From Halomonas sp. KAO (GTDB lineage Bacteria > Pseudomonadota > Gammaproteobacteria > Pseudomonadales > Halomonadaceae): a stretch of 64,000 nt of DNA. Positions 32,684 through 43,225 of the stretch are shown one piece after another. The notes under the pieces were generated by a model. That model made no database searches, was not told the origin of the DNA, and was given only the letters and a program-made list of their open reading frames with translations. The first letter of the stretch is position 1; each line of letters starts with the position of its first letter. The stretch is from NCBI RefSeq assembly GCF_015595025.1, contig NZ_JADNRL010000008.1, forward strand, positions 17,777-81,776, given 5' to 3'. The position numbers were made by a program, and so were the translations under genes.

Positions 32684-35563
32684 ATGACCACAGAGCGCAT
32701 CACGGACTACCACGCCAAGTACTTCGCCTATGAGCTGACCCGCCAGCGCAGGGGGGGAGACGTTGACCGCCTGGCTGCTTCGTTGTTCGACGCCTCGGTT
32801 GATCTCAATCCGCATCAGATCGATGCGGCCCTGTTCGCCCTGCAGAACCCGCTGACTAAGGGGGTACTGCTGGCCGACGAGGTGGGGCTTGGCAAGACGA
32901 TCGAAGCTGCGCTGGTCATCTGCCAGTACTGGGCAGAGCGTCGGCGTCGGCTGGTGGTGATTGCTCCAGCAGCCCTGCGCAAGCAGTGGGCGAGCGAGCT
33001 GGCTGAGAAATTCCACCTGCCCACTCAAGTGCTGGATGCCCGCACCTACAAACAGCAGCGTGCTCAGGGAATCTACGATCCGTTGGACCAGGATGTCATC
33101 AGCGTGATGTCCTACCACTTCGCGGCCAAGCTGGAACCCCAGCTGCGCACCATCCCCTGGGACCTGGTGGTGATCGACGAGGCTCACAAACTGCGTAATG
33201 CTCACCGTGAGAGCCATCGCACTGGGCAGGCCATCAAACGCACCTTTGCTGGCAGTCGCAAGCTGCTGCTCACCGCTACACCATTGCAAAACTCGCTGCT
33301 CGAACTCTACGGTCTGTCGACGGTGATTGATGACCAGCTGTTCGGTGATGCCATCAGCTTTCGCCGGCAGTTTATGCGTGGCGGCAACGACATAGAGGGG
33401 CTGCGACGCCGGCTAGATGAATTCGCCAAACGCACCCTCCGCCGCCAGGTGCTGGAGTATGTGCAGTACACCGAGCGCAAGGCGCTGACGATCCCCTTCA
33501 CCCCCTCCCAGGATGAACAGCGGCTCTACCATTTGGTCTCGGGCTACCTGGAGCGCGAAGACAGCTATGGCGTGCCCACTCGCCAACGCCACCTGGTGTC
33601 ACTAGTCATACGCAAGCTGCTGGCCTCCTCCACCACTGCCATTATCCAGACGTTGGAGACCCTCAAGGAGCGACTCGAGGCACTGCATGACCGGCACCAG
33701 GTCGAGCAGGACTGGTTGGAGCGACTGCTGGCCGATGAGTCAGTCGATGAGGAGCTGTTGGAAGCAGCTGAAGCCGATGAAGTCGAGGAGGCCGATCCCC
33801 GGTATGCGGAACAGGAGATCAATCCCACCCGTTTGCAGGGTGAAATCGCCGAGATCGAGCAGTACCTGAGCCTTGCTCGGGGTATCCATGAGGATGCCAA
33901 GTCCCATGCGCTGGTCACCGCGCTGGAAACCGGCTTCGCCCGCATGGATGAGATGGGCGCCCCGCGGAAAGCGGTAGTGTTCACCGAGTCGCGGCGAACC
34001 CTGGAATACCTCAGTCGGTTCCTGGAGCGTCACGGCTTTGCCGATCAGGTCGTCACCTTCAGTGGCACCAACAACAGCCCGAGCGTGACGGGTATCTATC
34101 AGCGCTGGCTTGCGGAGCATGCTGGCAGTGACCGGGTGACCGGCAGTCCCGCCATCGACCGACGCACCGCCATCATCGACCACTTCCGAGACAAGGCGCA
34201 GATCCTGGTAGCTACCGAGGCCGCGGCCGAAGGGGTCAACCTGCAGTTCTGTAACCTGGTGGTGAACTATGACCTTCCATGGAACCCCCAGCGTGTGGAG
34301 CAGCGTATCGGTCGCTGTCACCGCTATGGCCAACAGTTTGACGTGGTGGTGGTCAACTTCCTCAATCAGCGCAATGAGGCCGACAAGCGGGTTCTCGAGC
34401 TGCTGAGCGAGAAGTTCCAGCTGTTCGATGGCCTGTTCGGTGCCTCCGATGAAATTCTCGGGCGGCTGGAATCGGGCGTGGATGTGGAAAAGCGCATCGC
34501 CGATATTTACGCTACCTGTCGCACTCCTGATGCCATCGAAGCGGCCTTTGCCGAGCTGCGTGCGCAGCTGGAGGCCGATATCGATGCTCGCATGCAGGAG
34601 ACCGAGAGCAAGCTACTCGAGCATTTTGATGAGCAGATCCACGATCTGCTGCGCATCCAGCGTGACAAGGCCGAGGCGCAGCTCGACCGCACCGGCAAGT
34701 TGTTCTGGAAGTTGACCCGACACTGCCTGGCCGAGCAGGCCAAGTTCAACGACAGCAGCTTGACCTTTCACTTGGAGGCTTCTCCGGTGCAGAGCGTGCC
34801 TGCCGGTGACTACTGGCTGATTCGTAAGGGGAAGGGCATCAAGCCACCTGAACATGCTCATGTCTATCGGCTGACCCATCCGCTGGGCGAGCATGTTCTC
34901 GATAGTGGCCGCCGCCGAGAGACGCCGGTCGCCACCCTGCGCTTCCAGCTATCCGATCACCCGCTGCGAATCTCGGTACTCGAACAGCTCACTACCCGCT
35001 GTGGGTGGCTGGAGCTGAATCTGCTAGAGCTGGACAGCTTTCAGCACGAGGAGCACCTGGTCTTCACTGCCCTGGCTGACGATGGCACACACCTCGACCA
35101 GGAGGCCTGTGAGCGGCTCTTCAATGTGACGGCGTTGGTAGTATCGGATAGAGCCCCTGAACCCTCTCAGGAGCTCCCTGCGTTGGCCAAGCGGCAGCTG
35201 GAAGCGACCCTCAGCCGTGTGCTTGAGGAGAATCACAGCTACTTCCAGCGCGAGCGCGACAAGCTGGAGGCCTGGGCCGATGATCAGGTGGCTTCCAGTG
35301 AAGCGCAACTGGAGGACACCCGAGCCAAGATCAAGGATGCCAAGCGCCGATCACGCACCGCCGAGACCCTTGAGGAGCAGAAGGCCGCGCAGGAAGCGCT
35401 CAAGACGCTTGAGCGTCAGCAGCGCCGCGACCGTCAGTCGATCTTCGACGTCCAGGATGAGATCGAGGAGAAGCGCGATGCGCTCATCGATGCCCTGGAG
35501 CGGCAGATGCATCGCAAGAGCCAGACCCATCTGCTGTTTCGGATCCGCTGGGAGCTGGCATGA
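32684..35563 (+). CDS. SNF2-family helicase of a DNA-defence operon
   Basis: A 959-residue ATPase. Motif I lies in LADEVGLGKTIEAALV (about residues 63-78), motif II is DEAH in VVIDEAHKLRN (about 162-172), and motif III is LTATPLQNSL. The C-terminal RecA lobe ends with NLVVNYDLPWNPQRVEQRIG followed by RCHRYGQ near 540. An acidic insert lies near 345-375, and a long coiled coil fills about 830-945. RapA/HepA-like helicases of this size accompany methyltransferases in defence islands, including DISARM drmD, but the gene set here differs from canonical DISARM. It probably translocates on foreign duplex DNA. Confidence 0.85.
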   Translation: MTTERITDYHAKYFAYELTRQRRGGDVDRLAASLFDASVDLNPHQIDAALFALQNPLTKGVLLADEVGLGKTIEAALVICQYWAERRRRLVVIAPAALRKQWASELAEKFHLPTQVLDARTYKQQRAQGIYDPLDQDVISVMSYHFAAKLEPQLRTIPWDLVVIDEAHKLRNAHRESHRTGQAIKRTFAGSRKLLLTATPLQNSLLELYGLSTVIDDQLFGDAISFRRQFMRGGNDIEGLRRRLDEFAKRTLRRQVLEYVQYTERKALTIPFTPSQDEQRLYHLVSGYLEREDSYGVPTRQRHLVSLVIRKLLASSTTAIIQTLETLKERLEALHDRHQVEQDWLERLLADESVDEELLEAAEADEVEEADPRYAEQEINPTRLQGEIAEIEQYLSLARGIHEDAKSHALVTALETGFARMDEMGAPRKAVVFTESRRTLEYLSRFLERHGFADQVVTFSGTNNSPSVTGIYQRWLAEHAGSDRVTGSPAIDRRTAIIDHFRDKAQILVATEAAAEGVNLQFCNLVVNYDLPWNPQRVEQRIGRCHRYGQQFDVVVVNFLNQRNEADKRVLELLSEKFQLFDGLFGASDEILGRLESGVDVEKRIADIYATCRTPDAIEAAFAELRAQLEADIDARMQETESKLLEHFDEQIHDLLRIQRDKAEAQLDRTGKLFWKLTRHCLAEQAKFNDSSLTFHLEASPVQSVPAGDYWLIRKGKGIKPPEHAHVYRLTHPLGEHVLDSGRRRETPVATLRFQLSDHPLRISVLEQLTTRCGWLELNLLELDSFQHEEHLVFTALADDGTHLDQEACERLFNVTALVVSDRAPEPSQELPALAKRQLEATLSRVLEENHSYFQRERDKLEAWADDQVASSEAQLEDTRAKIKDAKRRSRTAETLEEQKAAQEALKTLERQQRRDRQSIFDVQDEIEEKRDALIDALERQMHRKSQTHLLFRIRWELA

Positions 35564-35637
35564 AAGGGCCGGCGGCGCATTGGTGTGGCCGCCCGGCCTA
35601 GCCACCGGGTATCATCATCACCATACAAATCACCATC

Positions 35638-35659
35638 GGCCAGGCCTCCTTGCCTGGTC
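35638..35659 (+). terminator. Hairpin after the SNF2 gene
   Basis: GGCCAGGC and GCCTGGTC pair (one G-T) around a six-base loop and are followed by GCATTGTTTTCT, a modest T-rich tail. It may partly terminate or attenuate transcription before the methyltransferase gene. Confidence 0.4.
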
Positions 35660-35680
35660 GCATTGTTTTCTAATTATCTG

Positions 35681-35705
35681 AATTGGCGGGCCTTTCTCGC
35701 CAATT
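35681..35705. promoter_or_regulatory. Perfect 8-bp inverted repeat before the methyltransferase gene
   Basis: AATTGGCG and CGCCAATT flank a nine-base spacer and end 25 bases before the methyltransferase start. The place fits an operator or a leader hairpin controlling methylase expression. Which it is cannot be decided from sequence. Confidence 0.35.
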
Positions 35706-35729
35706 GCATGAGCTGATGGGAACGGGTCA

Positions 35730-38700
35730 ATGGCTGCTAGCACCGCGGACGATCGCAAGGAACGCTTTATCAAGCTGCTTCACGAGCTCTTCCAGCTCGA
35801 CAAGCCAGAGCTGGATTTCGGGCTCTACCGCATCATGCACGCCAAGAGCGACCAGCTCTCCCGGTTTATCCGTGAAGACCTGGCTCATGCCATTGAGGAA
35901 GCCTTTGCCGAGCAGGGTGAGCAGCAGCTGGCAGCAATGCGCCAGGAGATCGAGGAGAAGCGCCGGCAGGCCGAAGAACTGGGAGCCCCGGACCCGGAGA
36001 GCGCCCCGGCGGTGAAGCAGGCGCGGGCCGCCTACGATGTCGCCAAGCGGGAGCAGAGCGCATCGGCAGACATCTACGACCACCTCTACCGTTTCTTCTC
36101 CCGTTACTACGACAAGGGCGACTTCATGAGTCGCCGCCACCACGTTGCCGAGAACGACAGCCGCGCCGCCCCCTATGCGGTACCCTATGATGGGCGCGAG
36201 GTCTACCTCCACTGGGCCAACAAGGACCAGTACTACGTCAAGTCCTCCGAAACACTAGCCAACTTCACCTTCAACCTCAACGAGGCCCTGAAGAAGCTGC
36301 AGGGCTCGGCTGCCCAGGGTGGCCTGGGTTTCGACTCGGTGGATGCAGCGCTCAAGGTTCACTGCCGCGTGGTCGACGCTACCGAAGGCGAGCATAACGA
36401 TGTGAAGGAGAGTACCGAGCGCTTCTTCATCATCCACCACGACGAGCCGGCGCGCCTGGAAGGTGCCGACCTGGTGCTGCAGTTCGAGTATCGTCCCGAC
36501 CCCGACAAGACCGGTCAGAGCGGCACCTGGCAAAAGAAGCGCCTCGAGGAAGCGGAAGATGTCATTATGACGGCGCTTCGTACCACCGATGGCGTCGCCG
36601 CCTACCGAGATGGGCTGGCTACCCGGGCGCCGACAGACAAGCAGAAAGAGCGCACCCTGCTGGGAAAGTATCTGCAGCAGTACACCGCCCGCAACACTAT
36701 GGACTACTTTATCCACAAGGACTTGGGCGGCTTTCTCTCCCGCGAGCTGGATTTCTATATCAAGAATGAAATCCTGCGACTAGATGATATCGATAATGCC
36801 GATGTTCTGATCGTTGAGCAGCAGCTAAAGAAAATTCAGGTGCTGCGTAAAATTGCCAAGCAAGTTATCGCTTTCTTGGCGCAGCTAGAGAATTTTCAGC
36901 GAAATCTTTGGCTTAAGAAGAAATTTGTTTTAAGCTCTGATTATTGTGTTTCTTTAGATCATTTAAATGGTTGCGAAGATCTTGTCTCCGATATTGTAAA
37001 TAATGAGGTGCAAAGGAGGCAATGGGAAGAGTACTGTTCTGTTGATTTAAATGAGCTGGATGAGATTTTAGATTGTGAAGGCCCCGCAGGAGTCTTGCTG
37101 AGTAGTAAGTTAAAGTTCCTGATGGTAGATACGGGGCTTCTTTCGAAAGAACTCAAAATGGACGTACTGTCTCGTTCTGGTATTTCATTTTCCAGCTTGG
37201 ATGGCATACTCGTTCAGTCCGATAACTTTCAGGCAATAAGGATGGCGGAAAGAACATTCGAGAAATCTTTTCCGATGTGCTATATCGACCCGCCTTACAA
37301 TACTGGCGATGACGGGTTTGTTTACAAGGATAGCTATAAAGATTCAAGCTGGCTCACGATGCTTTATAACAGGATTTCGTCTAGCTTGCACTTGATGACT
37401 AAAGATGCTTTTGTCGTTGTTAGCTTTGATGATGTAGAGATTCAGAATTTTGGTCTCTTGGCAGATGAGATTTTTGGCTCAAGCAACCGCCTTGCTAGGT
37501 TGGTTTGGGACAGAAACAGGAAAAATGATGCAAAGTATTTTTCGGTTGGCCATGAATATATGGCGGTTTACTGCTTAGATAAGGAAGCTTTGGATAAATC
37601 AGGAAAAAAACTCAGAGAGCTTAAGACGGGGGTGGATGAGGCGAAAGTCGAGTTTGAGAGAATAAAAAAAAGGGTTGGGAATAACTTGGGGGGTATCCAT
37701 GAAGAATGGAAGTTGTTCGTTTCGTCGATTAAAGACCCGGAAACAAAAAGTATTTTGTCGAAATATCCCAAGATGTCTTTTAGAGGGCCGTATAGGGATG
37801 ATGGGAATATAAACTGGCCAGGTGGTAAGGGGCCAAGATATGAGGTCTTGCACCCTCAAACAAAGCTGCCTGTAAAAATTCCCAAAAGTGGGTGGAGATA
37901 TTCTAAGTCCGAAACTTTTTGGGAAAGGTATGATAGAGGAGAAATATCTTTCGGTCGTGATGAGAAGACCGTTCCAGGTGTAGTTTATTATCTTTTTGAG
38001 AACTCACGTCAAGTGATGGGAAGTGTCTTTTGGAGTTATGCGCAAAATACTAATAATGCATTTGAAGCGATCATGGGAGATCGGGTTTTTGACAACCCTA
38101 AAGATGTGAAAGATATAGGTAGGCTGCTTTCGTATTTCGAAAAAAATGGTTGGGTGATAGATTATTTTTCCGGCTCTGGTACCACGGGTGCATCTGTAAT
38201 AAATAACAAAAGATTAGGAAGGGGTGAGAAGAAGTACTTCTTGGTGGAGATGGGTGAGTATTCTTTAGATGTGATTAAGCCTAGGCTTGTGAAGTCGGCA
38301 TACTCACAAGATTGGAAAGGTGGGGCCCCTTTAGAGGATGGCAAAGGGGAGCTGAATGGCGTGTCTCAATGCTTCAAATACCTCCGCCTTGAAAGTTATG
38401 ATGACACGCTCAATAACCTCGAGCTTGACGATAACCCCCAGCGCGATGCGCTGATGGAGCAAAATCCGGAGCTGCGCCGCGACTATACCCTCAAGTACCT
38501 GCTCGACGTGGAAACCCGCGGCTCGGCCAGCCTGCTCAATACCGAGTGGTTCCGTGATCCAGAAAGCTACACGCTTAAAGTGAAGCAGCCCGGCAGCGAC
38601 GAGACCCGGGAAACGGCTGTCGACTTGGTCGAGACCTTCAACTGGCTGATGGGCCTGCATGTCACTCACCTGGACAAGCCGCGTACCTATATCGCCCGCT

Positions 38701-39080
38701 TCAAGCGCGAGGAAGACCCCGAGCTTCCGGAGGATCAGAACACTCGGCTCAAGGCGGTCAGCCTGCGCGAAAACGAAGACGGCGCCTACTGGATCCGCCA
38801 GGTCGAAGGGCATGTGCGTCGTATTCCGGGCAGCGATGAGGACCTGGCCAAGGTGCTGGTGGTGTGGCGCAAGCTGACCGACGATCCAGAGAAGGACGCC
38901 GCGGTGCTGGAGGCGCTTCTGGAAAAGTACAAGATCGGCACAACCGACAGTGAGTTCGATGCCATCTACATCAACGGCCCACATGGCTTGAACCTGACCG
39001 GCAGTGCGCGCAGCCGTGTGCACAGCCTGGAAGAGACCTTCCATGCCCGCATGTGGGAGGGGTGTGACGATGAGCACTGA
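35730..39080 (+). CDS. Large adenine-specific DNA methyltransferase (type III Mod-like, beta class)
   Basis: A 1116-residue protein. The amino-methylase motif IV is YIDPPYNTG (about residues 518-526), and the SAM-binding motif I is [12 protein letters not shown] (about 810-821). Motif IV before motif I marks the beta class, as in type III Mod; the 290 residues between them probably hold the target-recognition domain. An unusually long 480-residue N-terminal part, helical and Glu-rich, precedes the catalytic core. The core (about 36780-38370) is AT-rich, while both ends are GC-rich like the neighbours, so the gene is a mosaic. It would modify host DNA to protect it from the flanking helicases. 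Confidence 0.88.
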   Translation: MAASTADDRKERFIKLLHELFQLDKPELDFGLYRIMHAKSDQLSRFIREDLAHAIEEAFAEQGEQQLAAMRQEIEEKRRQAEELGAPDPESAPAVKQARAAYDVAKREQSASADIYDHLYRFFSRYYDKGDFMSRRHHVAENDSRAAPYAVPYDGREVYLHWANKDQYYVKSSETLANFTFNLNEALKKLQGSAAQGGLGFDSVDAALKVHCRVVDATEGEHNDVKESTERFFIIHHDEPARLEGADLVLQFEYRPDPDKTGQSGTWQKKRLEEAEDVIMTALRTTDGVAAYRDGLATRAPTDKQKERTLLGKYLQQYTARNTMDYFIHKDLGGFLSRELDFYIKNEILRLDDIDNADVLIVEQQLKKIQVLRKIAKQVIAFLAQLENFQRNLWLKKKFVLSSDYCVSLDHLNGCEDLVSDIVNNEVQRRQWEEYCSVDLNELDEILDCEGPAGVLLSSKLKFLMVDTGLLSKELKMDVLSRSGISFSSLDGILVQSDNFQAIRMAERTFEKSFPMCYIDPPYNTGDDGFVYKDSYKDSSWLTMLYNRISSSLHLMTKDAFVVVSFDDVEIQNFGLLADEIFGSSNRLARLVWDRNRKNDAKYFSVGHEYMAVYCLDKEALDKSGKKLRELKTGVDEAKVEFERIKKRVGNNLGGIHEEWKLFVSSIKDPETKSILSKYPKMSFRGPYRDDGNINWPGGKGPRYEVLHPQTKLPVKIPKSGWRYSKSETFWERYDRGEISFGRDEKTVPGVVYYLFENSRQVMGSVFWSYAQNTNNAFEAIMGDRVFDNPKDVKDIGRLLSYFEKNGWVIDYFSGSGTTGASVINNKRLGRGEKKYFLVEMGEYSLDVIKPRLVKSAYSQDWKGGAPLEDGKGELNGVSQCFKYLRLESYDDTLNNLELDDNPQRDALMEQNPELRRDYTLKYLLDVETRGSASLLNTEWFRDPESYTLKVKQPGSDETRETAVDLVETFNWLMGLHVTHLDKPRTYIARFKREEDPELPEDQNTRLKAVSLRENEDGAYWIRQVEGHVRRIPGSDEDLAKVLVVWRKLTDDPEKDAAVLEALLEKYKIGTTDSEFDAIYINGPHGLNLTGSARSRVHSLEETFHARMWEGCDDEH

Positions 39081-39660
39081 ATCCAGCGCACCTACCTGCT
39101 GGATCGTTGCCGGTCCTAACGGTGCCGGCAAGACGACCTTTGCGCTTCACTATCTGCCCCAGGTGGCGAACTGCTCGCGATTTATTAACGCCGACCTGAT
39201 CGCCGCCGGGCTGTCGCCCTTGGCACCGGAGCGGGAGCTGCTCGCTGCCAGCCGTATCTTCCTGCGAGAAATCGAAGATGCGATCGGGGAAGGCGAGGAC
39301 TTTGCTTTCGAGACGACGCTCTCGGGGCGTGGCTATCTGAGCCTGGTGAAGCGGCTGCTTGATACGGGCTGGCGAGTCGAGCTGGTCTACCTGGCACTGC
39401 CTTCGGTGGAAATGTCGCGCCTTCGCGTAGCTGAGCGTGTCTCTCATGGCGGCCACAACATCCCGCTGAAGGACATTCAGCGCCGCTTCCCACGCAGCCT
39501 GCACAACCTGCTGACGCTCTATGCACCCAGTGTCACGCGGGCTCGCTGCTTCATGAATGCCGGAGGCACGCCGGAGCCAGTCTTTGAGCAGACCGGTCAA
39601 GAACGCCATATTCTCAATGACCACCATTATAACCGACTCGTCAAGGAGGCTCGGCCATGA
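39070..39660 (+). CDS. Zeta-toxin-like P-loop ATPase/kinase (COG4185-like)
   Basis: A 196-residue protein; ATG 39070 overlaps the methyltransferase stop and follows GGAGGGG. Walker A is [12 protein letters not shown] at about residues 13-24, followed by [25 protein letters not shown] and [20 protein letters not shown] with [10 protein letters not shown], all typical of the zeta/COG4185 family of small-molecule kinases. There is no epsilon-type antitoxin next door; the 63-residue gene downstream is its only partner. In this operon it may act as an accessory nucleotide-dependent effector, or the two genes may be an addiction pair. Confidence 0.82.
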   Translation: MSTESSAPTCWIVAGPNGAGKTTFALHYLPQVANCSRFINADLIAAGLSPLAPERELLAASRIFLREIEDAIGEGEDFAFETTLSGRGYLSLVKRLLDTGWRVELVYLALPSVEMSRLRVAERVSHGGHNIPLKDIQRRFPRSLHNLLTLYAPSVTRARCFMNAGGTPEPVFEQTGQERHILNDHHYNRLVKEARP

Positions 39661-39848
39661 CCCAGCTAGCACCAGACACTCAGGAAATGCTCGATAGCCT
39701 CCGTACCGCAGTCGCTGACACCTTGGAGCGTAAGAGACGGCTCGGTCAGTACGCGGTGATTTGGCAAGACGGCAAGCCTGTGCTGGTCGGTGAGAATGCG
39801 CCGCAGCAAACCGCTGAGCAGGATGACGATAGTCAGGAGTCGCATTAA
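39657..39848 (+). CDS. Small acidic protein downstream of the zeta-like gene
   Basis: A 63-residue protein, overlapping both neighbours by a few bases (ATGA at 39657 and a shared base at 39848). It has a helical N-terminus ([20 protein letters not shown]), then [15 protein letters not shown], and an acidic Gln-rich tail. Small genes of this kind regularly accompany COG4185 proteins. It might hold the kinase inactive, but nothing in the sequence proves it. Confidence 0.65.
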   Translation: MTQLAPDTQEMLDSLRTAVADTLERKRRLGQYAVIWQDGKPVLVGENAPQQTAEQDDDSQESH

Positions 39849-42800
39849 TGGCACGGAGGCCACGCCAGACCAGGATCAAGCAGCTCAGCACCAAGAGCGA
39901 CTTCCTCAAGAAGCTGGTACTCAACCAATGGGTGCTGACGCGTTTCGGGATCGACCCGCTGGAGCAGTATCGCGACGGCGGGAGCCGCGTCCGGCCGATT
40001 ACGCTGCTCAGCAAAACGTTGAAGGAGAGTGACCCTGGGCTGACCGGTGATCGCCATCACCACTATCTCCATGACTTGCTGGGCAGCTACCAGCCCACCT
40101 GGAAGTATGGCGAGGAGGATCTAAAGCGCTTCGATGCCAATATCGTCGAGCATACCGATGCGCTTAATCAGCAGCGAGAGGTCGAGGTCGATTGGAAGTA
40201 CTTCCAGTGGCTGACTCTGCTGTTCGTGGAGATCTACCTCCACGAGTACTTCCGTGATCGCGAAGCGCTCAAGGCCAGCCTTAACCACCAAGTCGAGCGG
40301 TTCAACAGCTTCTGGCAGGGGCAGGGCTACCAGACCGGCATTGGCTCCTATGAGGATGCTGACCTCAACAAGCTGTGTTTGCAGAACGCTACGGGCTCCG
40401 GCAAGACGCTGCTGATGCACACCAACGTGCGTCAATTTCGCCATTACGCCCGTGAGTACCACCGCCTCGCTGATTATGGCCAGATCATCCTGATTACACC
40501 CAACGAACGCCTCAGCGAGCAGCATCTGCTGGAGTGTCGCGATTCCAGCCTGGAGGCGGAGCGCCTCAGCCAGGACGGTGGTGACCTCTTCAGCGGGGAG
40601 CGGAAATCGCTGAGCCGTGTTGCCGTGACCGAGATCACCAAGCTCGGTAACGTGCAGGGCAAGAAGACCATGGCGGTCGATAGCTTTGGCGATGGCAACC
40701 TGTTGCTGGTCGATGAGGGTCATCGCGGGCTGGGTTCGGCCAGTGAGGAAAAGGGCTGGCTGTCGCATCGTAACAAGTTAGCCGGGCGCGGCTTCACCTT
40801 CGAGTACTCGGCCACTTTCAAGGAGGCGGTGGTTGCCGCCAAGGATGCCGCGGTGGAGGAGACCTACGCCAAGAGCATCCTGTTCGATTACGGCTACCGT
40901 TACTTCTACGAGGATGGCTACGGCAAGGATTACCGCATCTTCAACCTGCCGGAGAAGGAGACCCAGCAGCGCTACACCTATCTCACGGCGGCACTGCTGG
41001 CCTTCTATCAGCAGCAGCGCTACTACCAGGAAGAGCACGGCCAGTTGACCCAGTGGAACCTGGCCGCACCGCTGTGGGTGTTCGTCGGGGCCAGCGTGGT
41101 TAGAGACGACGGCAGTAAGGAAACTGCCAAGAACTATAAGGAGCGTGCCTCCGATATTGCACAGGTGCTGGGCTTTCTGGCTTGGTTCCTGGGGGAAAAA
41201 GACGAGGCTCGCCGGGCGCTGAGCACTGTTTTTGAAGGTGATGCGTCAACGGCCGGGCTGATCGACAAGCAAGGCAACGAGATCTTCTCGGGCAGCTTCC
41301 CTTGGCTCAAGGCCCAAGGGCCGTCTGTTGATGAGCTTTACCGAGACATTCTCACCTACATTTTCCATGCCCCGGGCGGCGGCACGTTGAACGTCGACCG
41401 TATCACCGGCGACTCCGGTGAGCTGCTGCTGAAGGTAGGCGAGGCCGAGCAGCCCTTCGGGCTGATCAACGTAGGTGATGCGCTGGGCCTGGCCGAACAC
41501 CTGGAGAGCAGCAAGATTCAATATTTGCAGGTCCGAAAGTCGGAGTTGGCCAACCCTATCTTCGCCGAGGTCACTCGCGAAAACTCGCCGGTCAACTTGC
41601 TGATCGGCTCAAAGAAGTTTATCGAGGGGTGGAACTGCTGGCGTGTCTCCAGCATGGGGTTGATGAACACCGGCAAGAAGGAAGGCTCGCAGATCATCCA
41701 GCTATTCGGCCGCGGTGTGCGTCTTAAAGGCCGCGATATGAGCCTAATGCGCTCCAGCCGGCTCGATCCGGTGCTGGCACCCAAGCACCTCTATCTGCTC
41801 GAGACCCTCAACGTCTTCGGCGTTGGCGCCGACTTTATGGCGACTTTCCGGGATTTCCTGGAGGACGAGGGCCTGACGGGTAACGACCAGCCCGAGATCC
41901 ATACGCTCAAGCTGAACGTGATGGAGGACGTCGGCAAGTCGCTGAAGATGTTGCGCCCCAAGGTTAGGCAGGACACCAAACAAGCCTATAGCTTCCACCG
42001 CGATGGCCCTTTAGTACTCTTCGGGCATCCTGTGAATGCCGTCAGCAGCGGTTTCCATCATGAGCTGGGTCTGACGCCGGATATCGTGCTGAAGGAGCGC
42101 AAGGTCGAGCTCGACCGCTACCCTCGGGTCGAGAGTCTTCAGGCTTCTGGCGTGAAGGACGTGATGGCCAAGCCCGGCCAGGCCAAGCAGCACGAGCGCT
42201 TCTTCGATGACAATCGTCTCCTGTTCCTGGATATGGCTGCCCTGGAGCGCGACCTGGAGCGCTATCGGCGCTCCAGGGGCTATGCCAATCTGCTGATCGA
42301 TGCCAGCCGACTCCCGGCGCTGCTAAAGAGCCAGGTGTGGTATACGTTGCTGGTCCCTGACGATCAGTGGAAGCTGCACGCCGACAACTTCCAGCGCTAC
42401 CAAAGCATGGCGCTGGAGCTCCTGTCGCTGCTGATGGATCGAGTCTTCAACTACCACCGCCGCGCCTACCTGGAGCCGCGCCTGGAACTGGTGGCGCTCG
42501 AGGATGCCCGTGGCAACCTGCCCGATACCAAGGAGTATCAGCTGATCGTCGATGGCAGCGAATCGGCACTGATCGACGACATCAAGCAGATGAAGGAGGC
42601 CATCGAGCAGCAGCGTCAGGCCGTCTATCGCTCATCCAAGGCCAGCGGTGTCAGCGCAATTCAAATTGATGCCCACCTCTACAGTCCGCTGCTGCACCTG
42701 GGCAAGGACAGCCGTATCCGTGTTGAGCCCGTTGCCCTCAACGATAGCGAGTTCCGTTTCGTCGAGGATCTGAAAAGATGGCTGGAGCGAAACCAGCAGG

Positions 42801-43225
42801 CGCTCGCTGAACGAGGTGAACAGCTCTACCTGCTGCGTAACCTGGTGAAGCAGGGGGTCGGCTTCTTCGAGGCCGGTGGGTTCTATCCCGACTTTATCCT
42901 CTGGCATGTGCAGGATGACCGCCAGCGCATCGTCTTCGTTGATCCCCATGGGCTTCGCCATACCGGGCCCAAGGACGAGAAGATCGAGTTCGGGGAGCGC
43001 ATCAAGGAGGTGGAGCGGCGCCTGAAGACTGACCACGTAGAGCTGGAAAGTGTCATCCTGGCACCTTCCAGCACCACGCGGGAGTGGATTATCAGCCACT
43101 GGGGCATGACCGCGGAAGAGCTACGCACCAAGCACGTGCTGTTTATGTCAGATTCCAACTACCTGGACAGCTTGATGCAGGTGGTGGCAGGCCAGCCGGC
43201 CGAAGCAGCGACTATGCAACCATGA
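39848..43225 (+). CDS. DEAD/DEAH-box helicase with type III Res-like architecture
   Basis: A 1125-residue protein sharing a base with the previous stop. Motif I is QNATGSGKTLLM (about residues 178-189), motif II is LLVDEGHRGLGS (DEGH, about 286-297), and a later lobe has FGRGVRLKGRDMS near 627. The C-terminus holds a PD-(D/E)xK-like stretch GGFYPDFILWHVQDD and then IVFVDPHGLRH near 1030, where the usual ExK is replaced by DPH. It is therefore either an altered nuclease or an inactive one. It resembles COG3421 helicases linked to methyltransferases in defence islands. It is the last gene of the operon. Confidence 0.82.
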   Translation: MARRPRQTRIKQLSTKSDFLKKLVLNQWVLTRFGIDPLEQYRDGGSRVRPITLLSKTLKESDPGLTGDRHHHYLHDLLGSYQPTWKYGEEDLKRFDANIVEHTDALNQQREVEVDWKYFQWLTLLFVEIYLHEYFRDREALKASLNHQVERFNSFWQGQGYQTGIGSYEDADLNKLCLQNATGSGKTLLMHTNVRQFRHYAREYHRLADYGQIILITPNERLSEQHLLECRDSSLEAERLSQDGGDLFSGERKSLSRVAVTEITKLGNVQGKKTMAVDSFGDGNLLLVDEGHRGLGSASEEKGWLSHRNKLAGRGFTFEYSATFKEAVVAAKDAAVEETYAKSILFDYGYRYFYEDGYGKDYRIFNLPEKETQQRYTYLTAALLAFYQQQRYYQEEHGQLTQWNLAAPLWVFVGASVVRDDGSKETAKNYKERASDIAQVLGFLAWFLGEKDEARRALSTVFEGDASTAGLIDKQGNEIFSGSFPWLKAQGPSVDELYRDILTYIFHAPGGGTLNVDRITGDSGELLLKVGEAEQPFGLINVGDALGLAEHLESSKIQYLQVRKSELANPIFAEVTRENSPVNLLIGSKKFIEGWNCWRVSSMGLMNTGKKEGSQIIQLFGRGVRLKGRDMSLMRSSRLDPVLAPKHLYLLETLNVFGVGADFMATFRDFLEDEGLTGNDQPEIHTLKLNVMEDVGKSLKMLRPKVRQDTKQAYSFHRDGPLVLFGHPVNAVSSGFHHELGLTPDIVLKERKVELDRYPRVESLQASGVKDVMAKPGQAKQHERFFDDNRLLFLDMAALERDLERYRRSRGYANLLIDASRLPALLKSQVWYTLLVPDDQWKLHADNFQRYQSMALELLSLLMDRVFNYHRRAYLEPRLELVALEDARGNLPDTKEYQLIVDGSESALIDDIKQMKEAIEQQRQAVYRSSKASGVSAIQIDAHLYSPLLHLGKDSRIRVEPVALNDSEFRFVEDLKRWLERNQQALAERGEQLYLLRNLVKQGVGFFEAGGFYPDFILWHVQDDRQRIVFVDPHGLRHTGPKDEKIEFGERIKEVERRLKTDHVELESVILAPSSTTREWIISHWGMTAEELRTKHVLFMSDSNYLDSLMQVVAGQPAEAATMQP

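Noticed and set aside
32684..43225. Canonical DISARM locus
   Set aside because: A SNF2 helicase and methylase are present, but drmA, drmB and the PLD-domain drmC are not seen, so the name is not applied.
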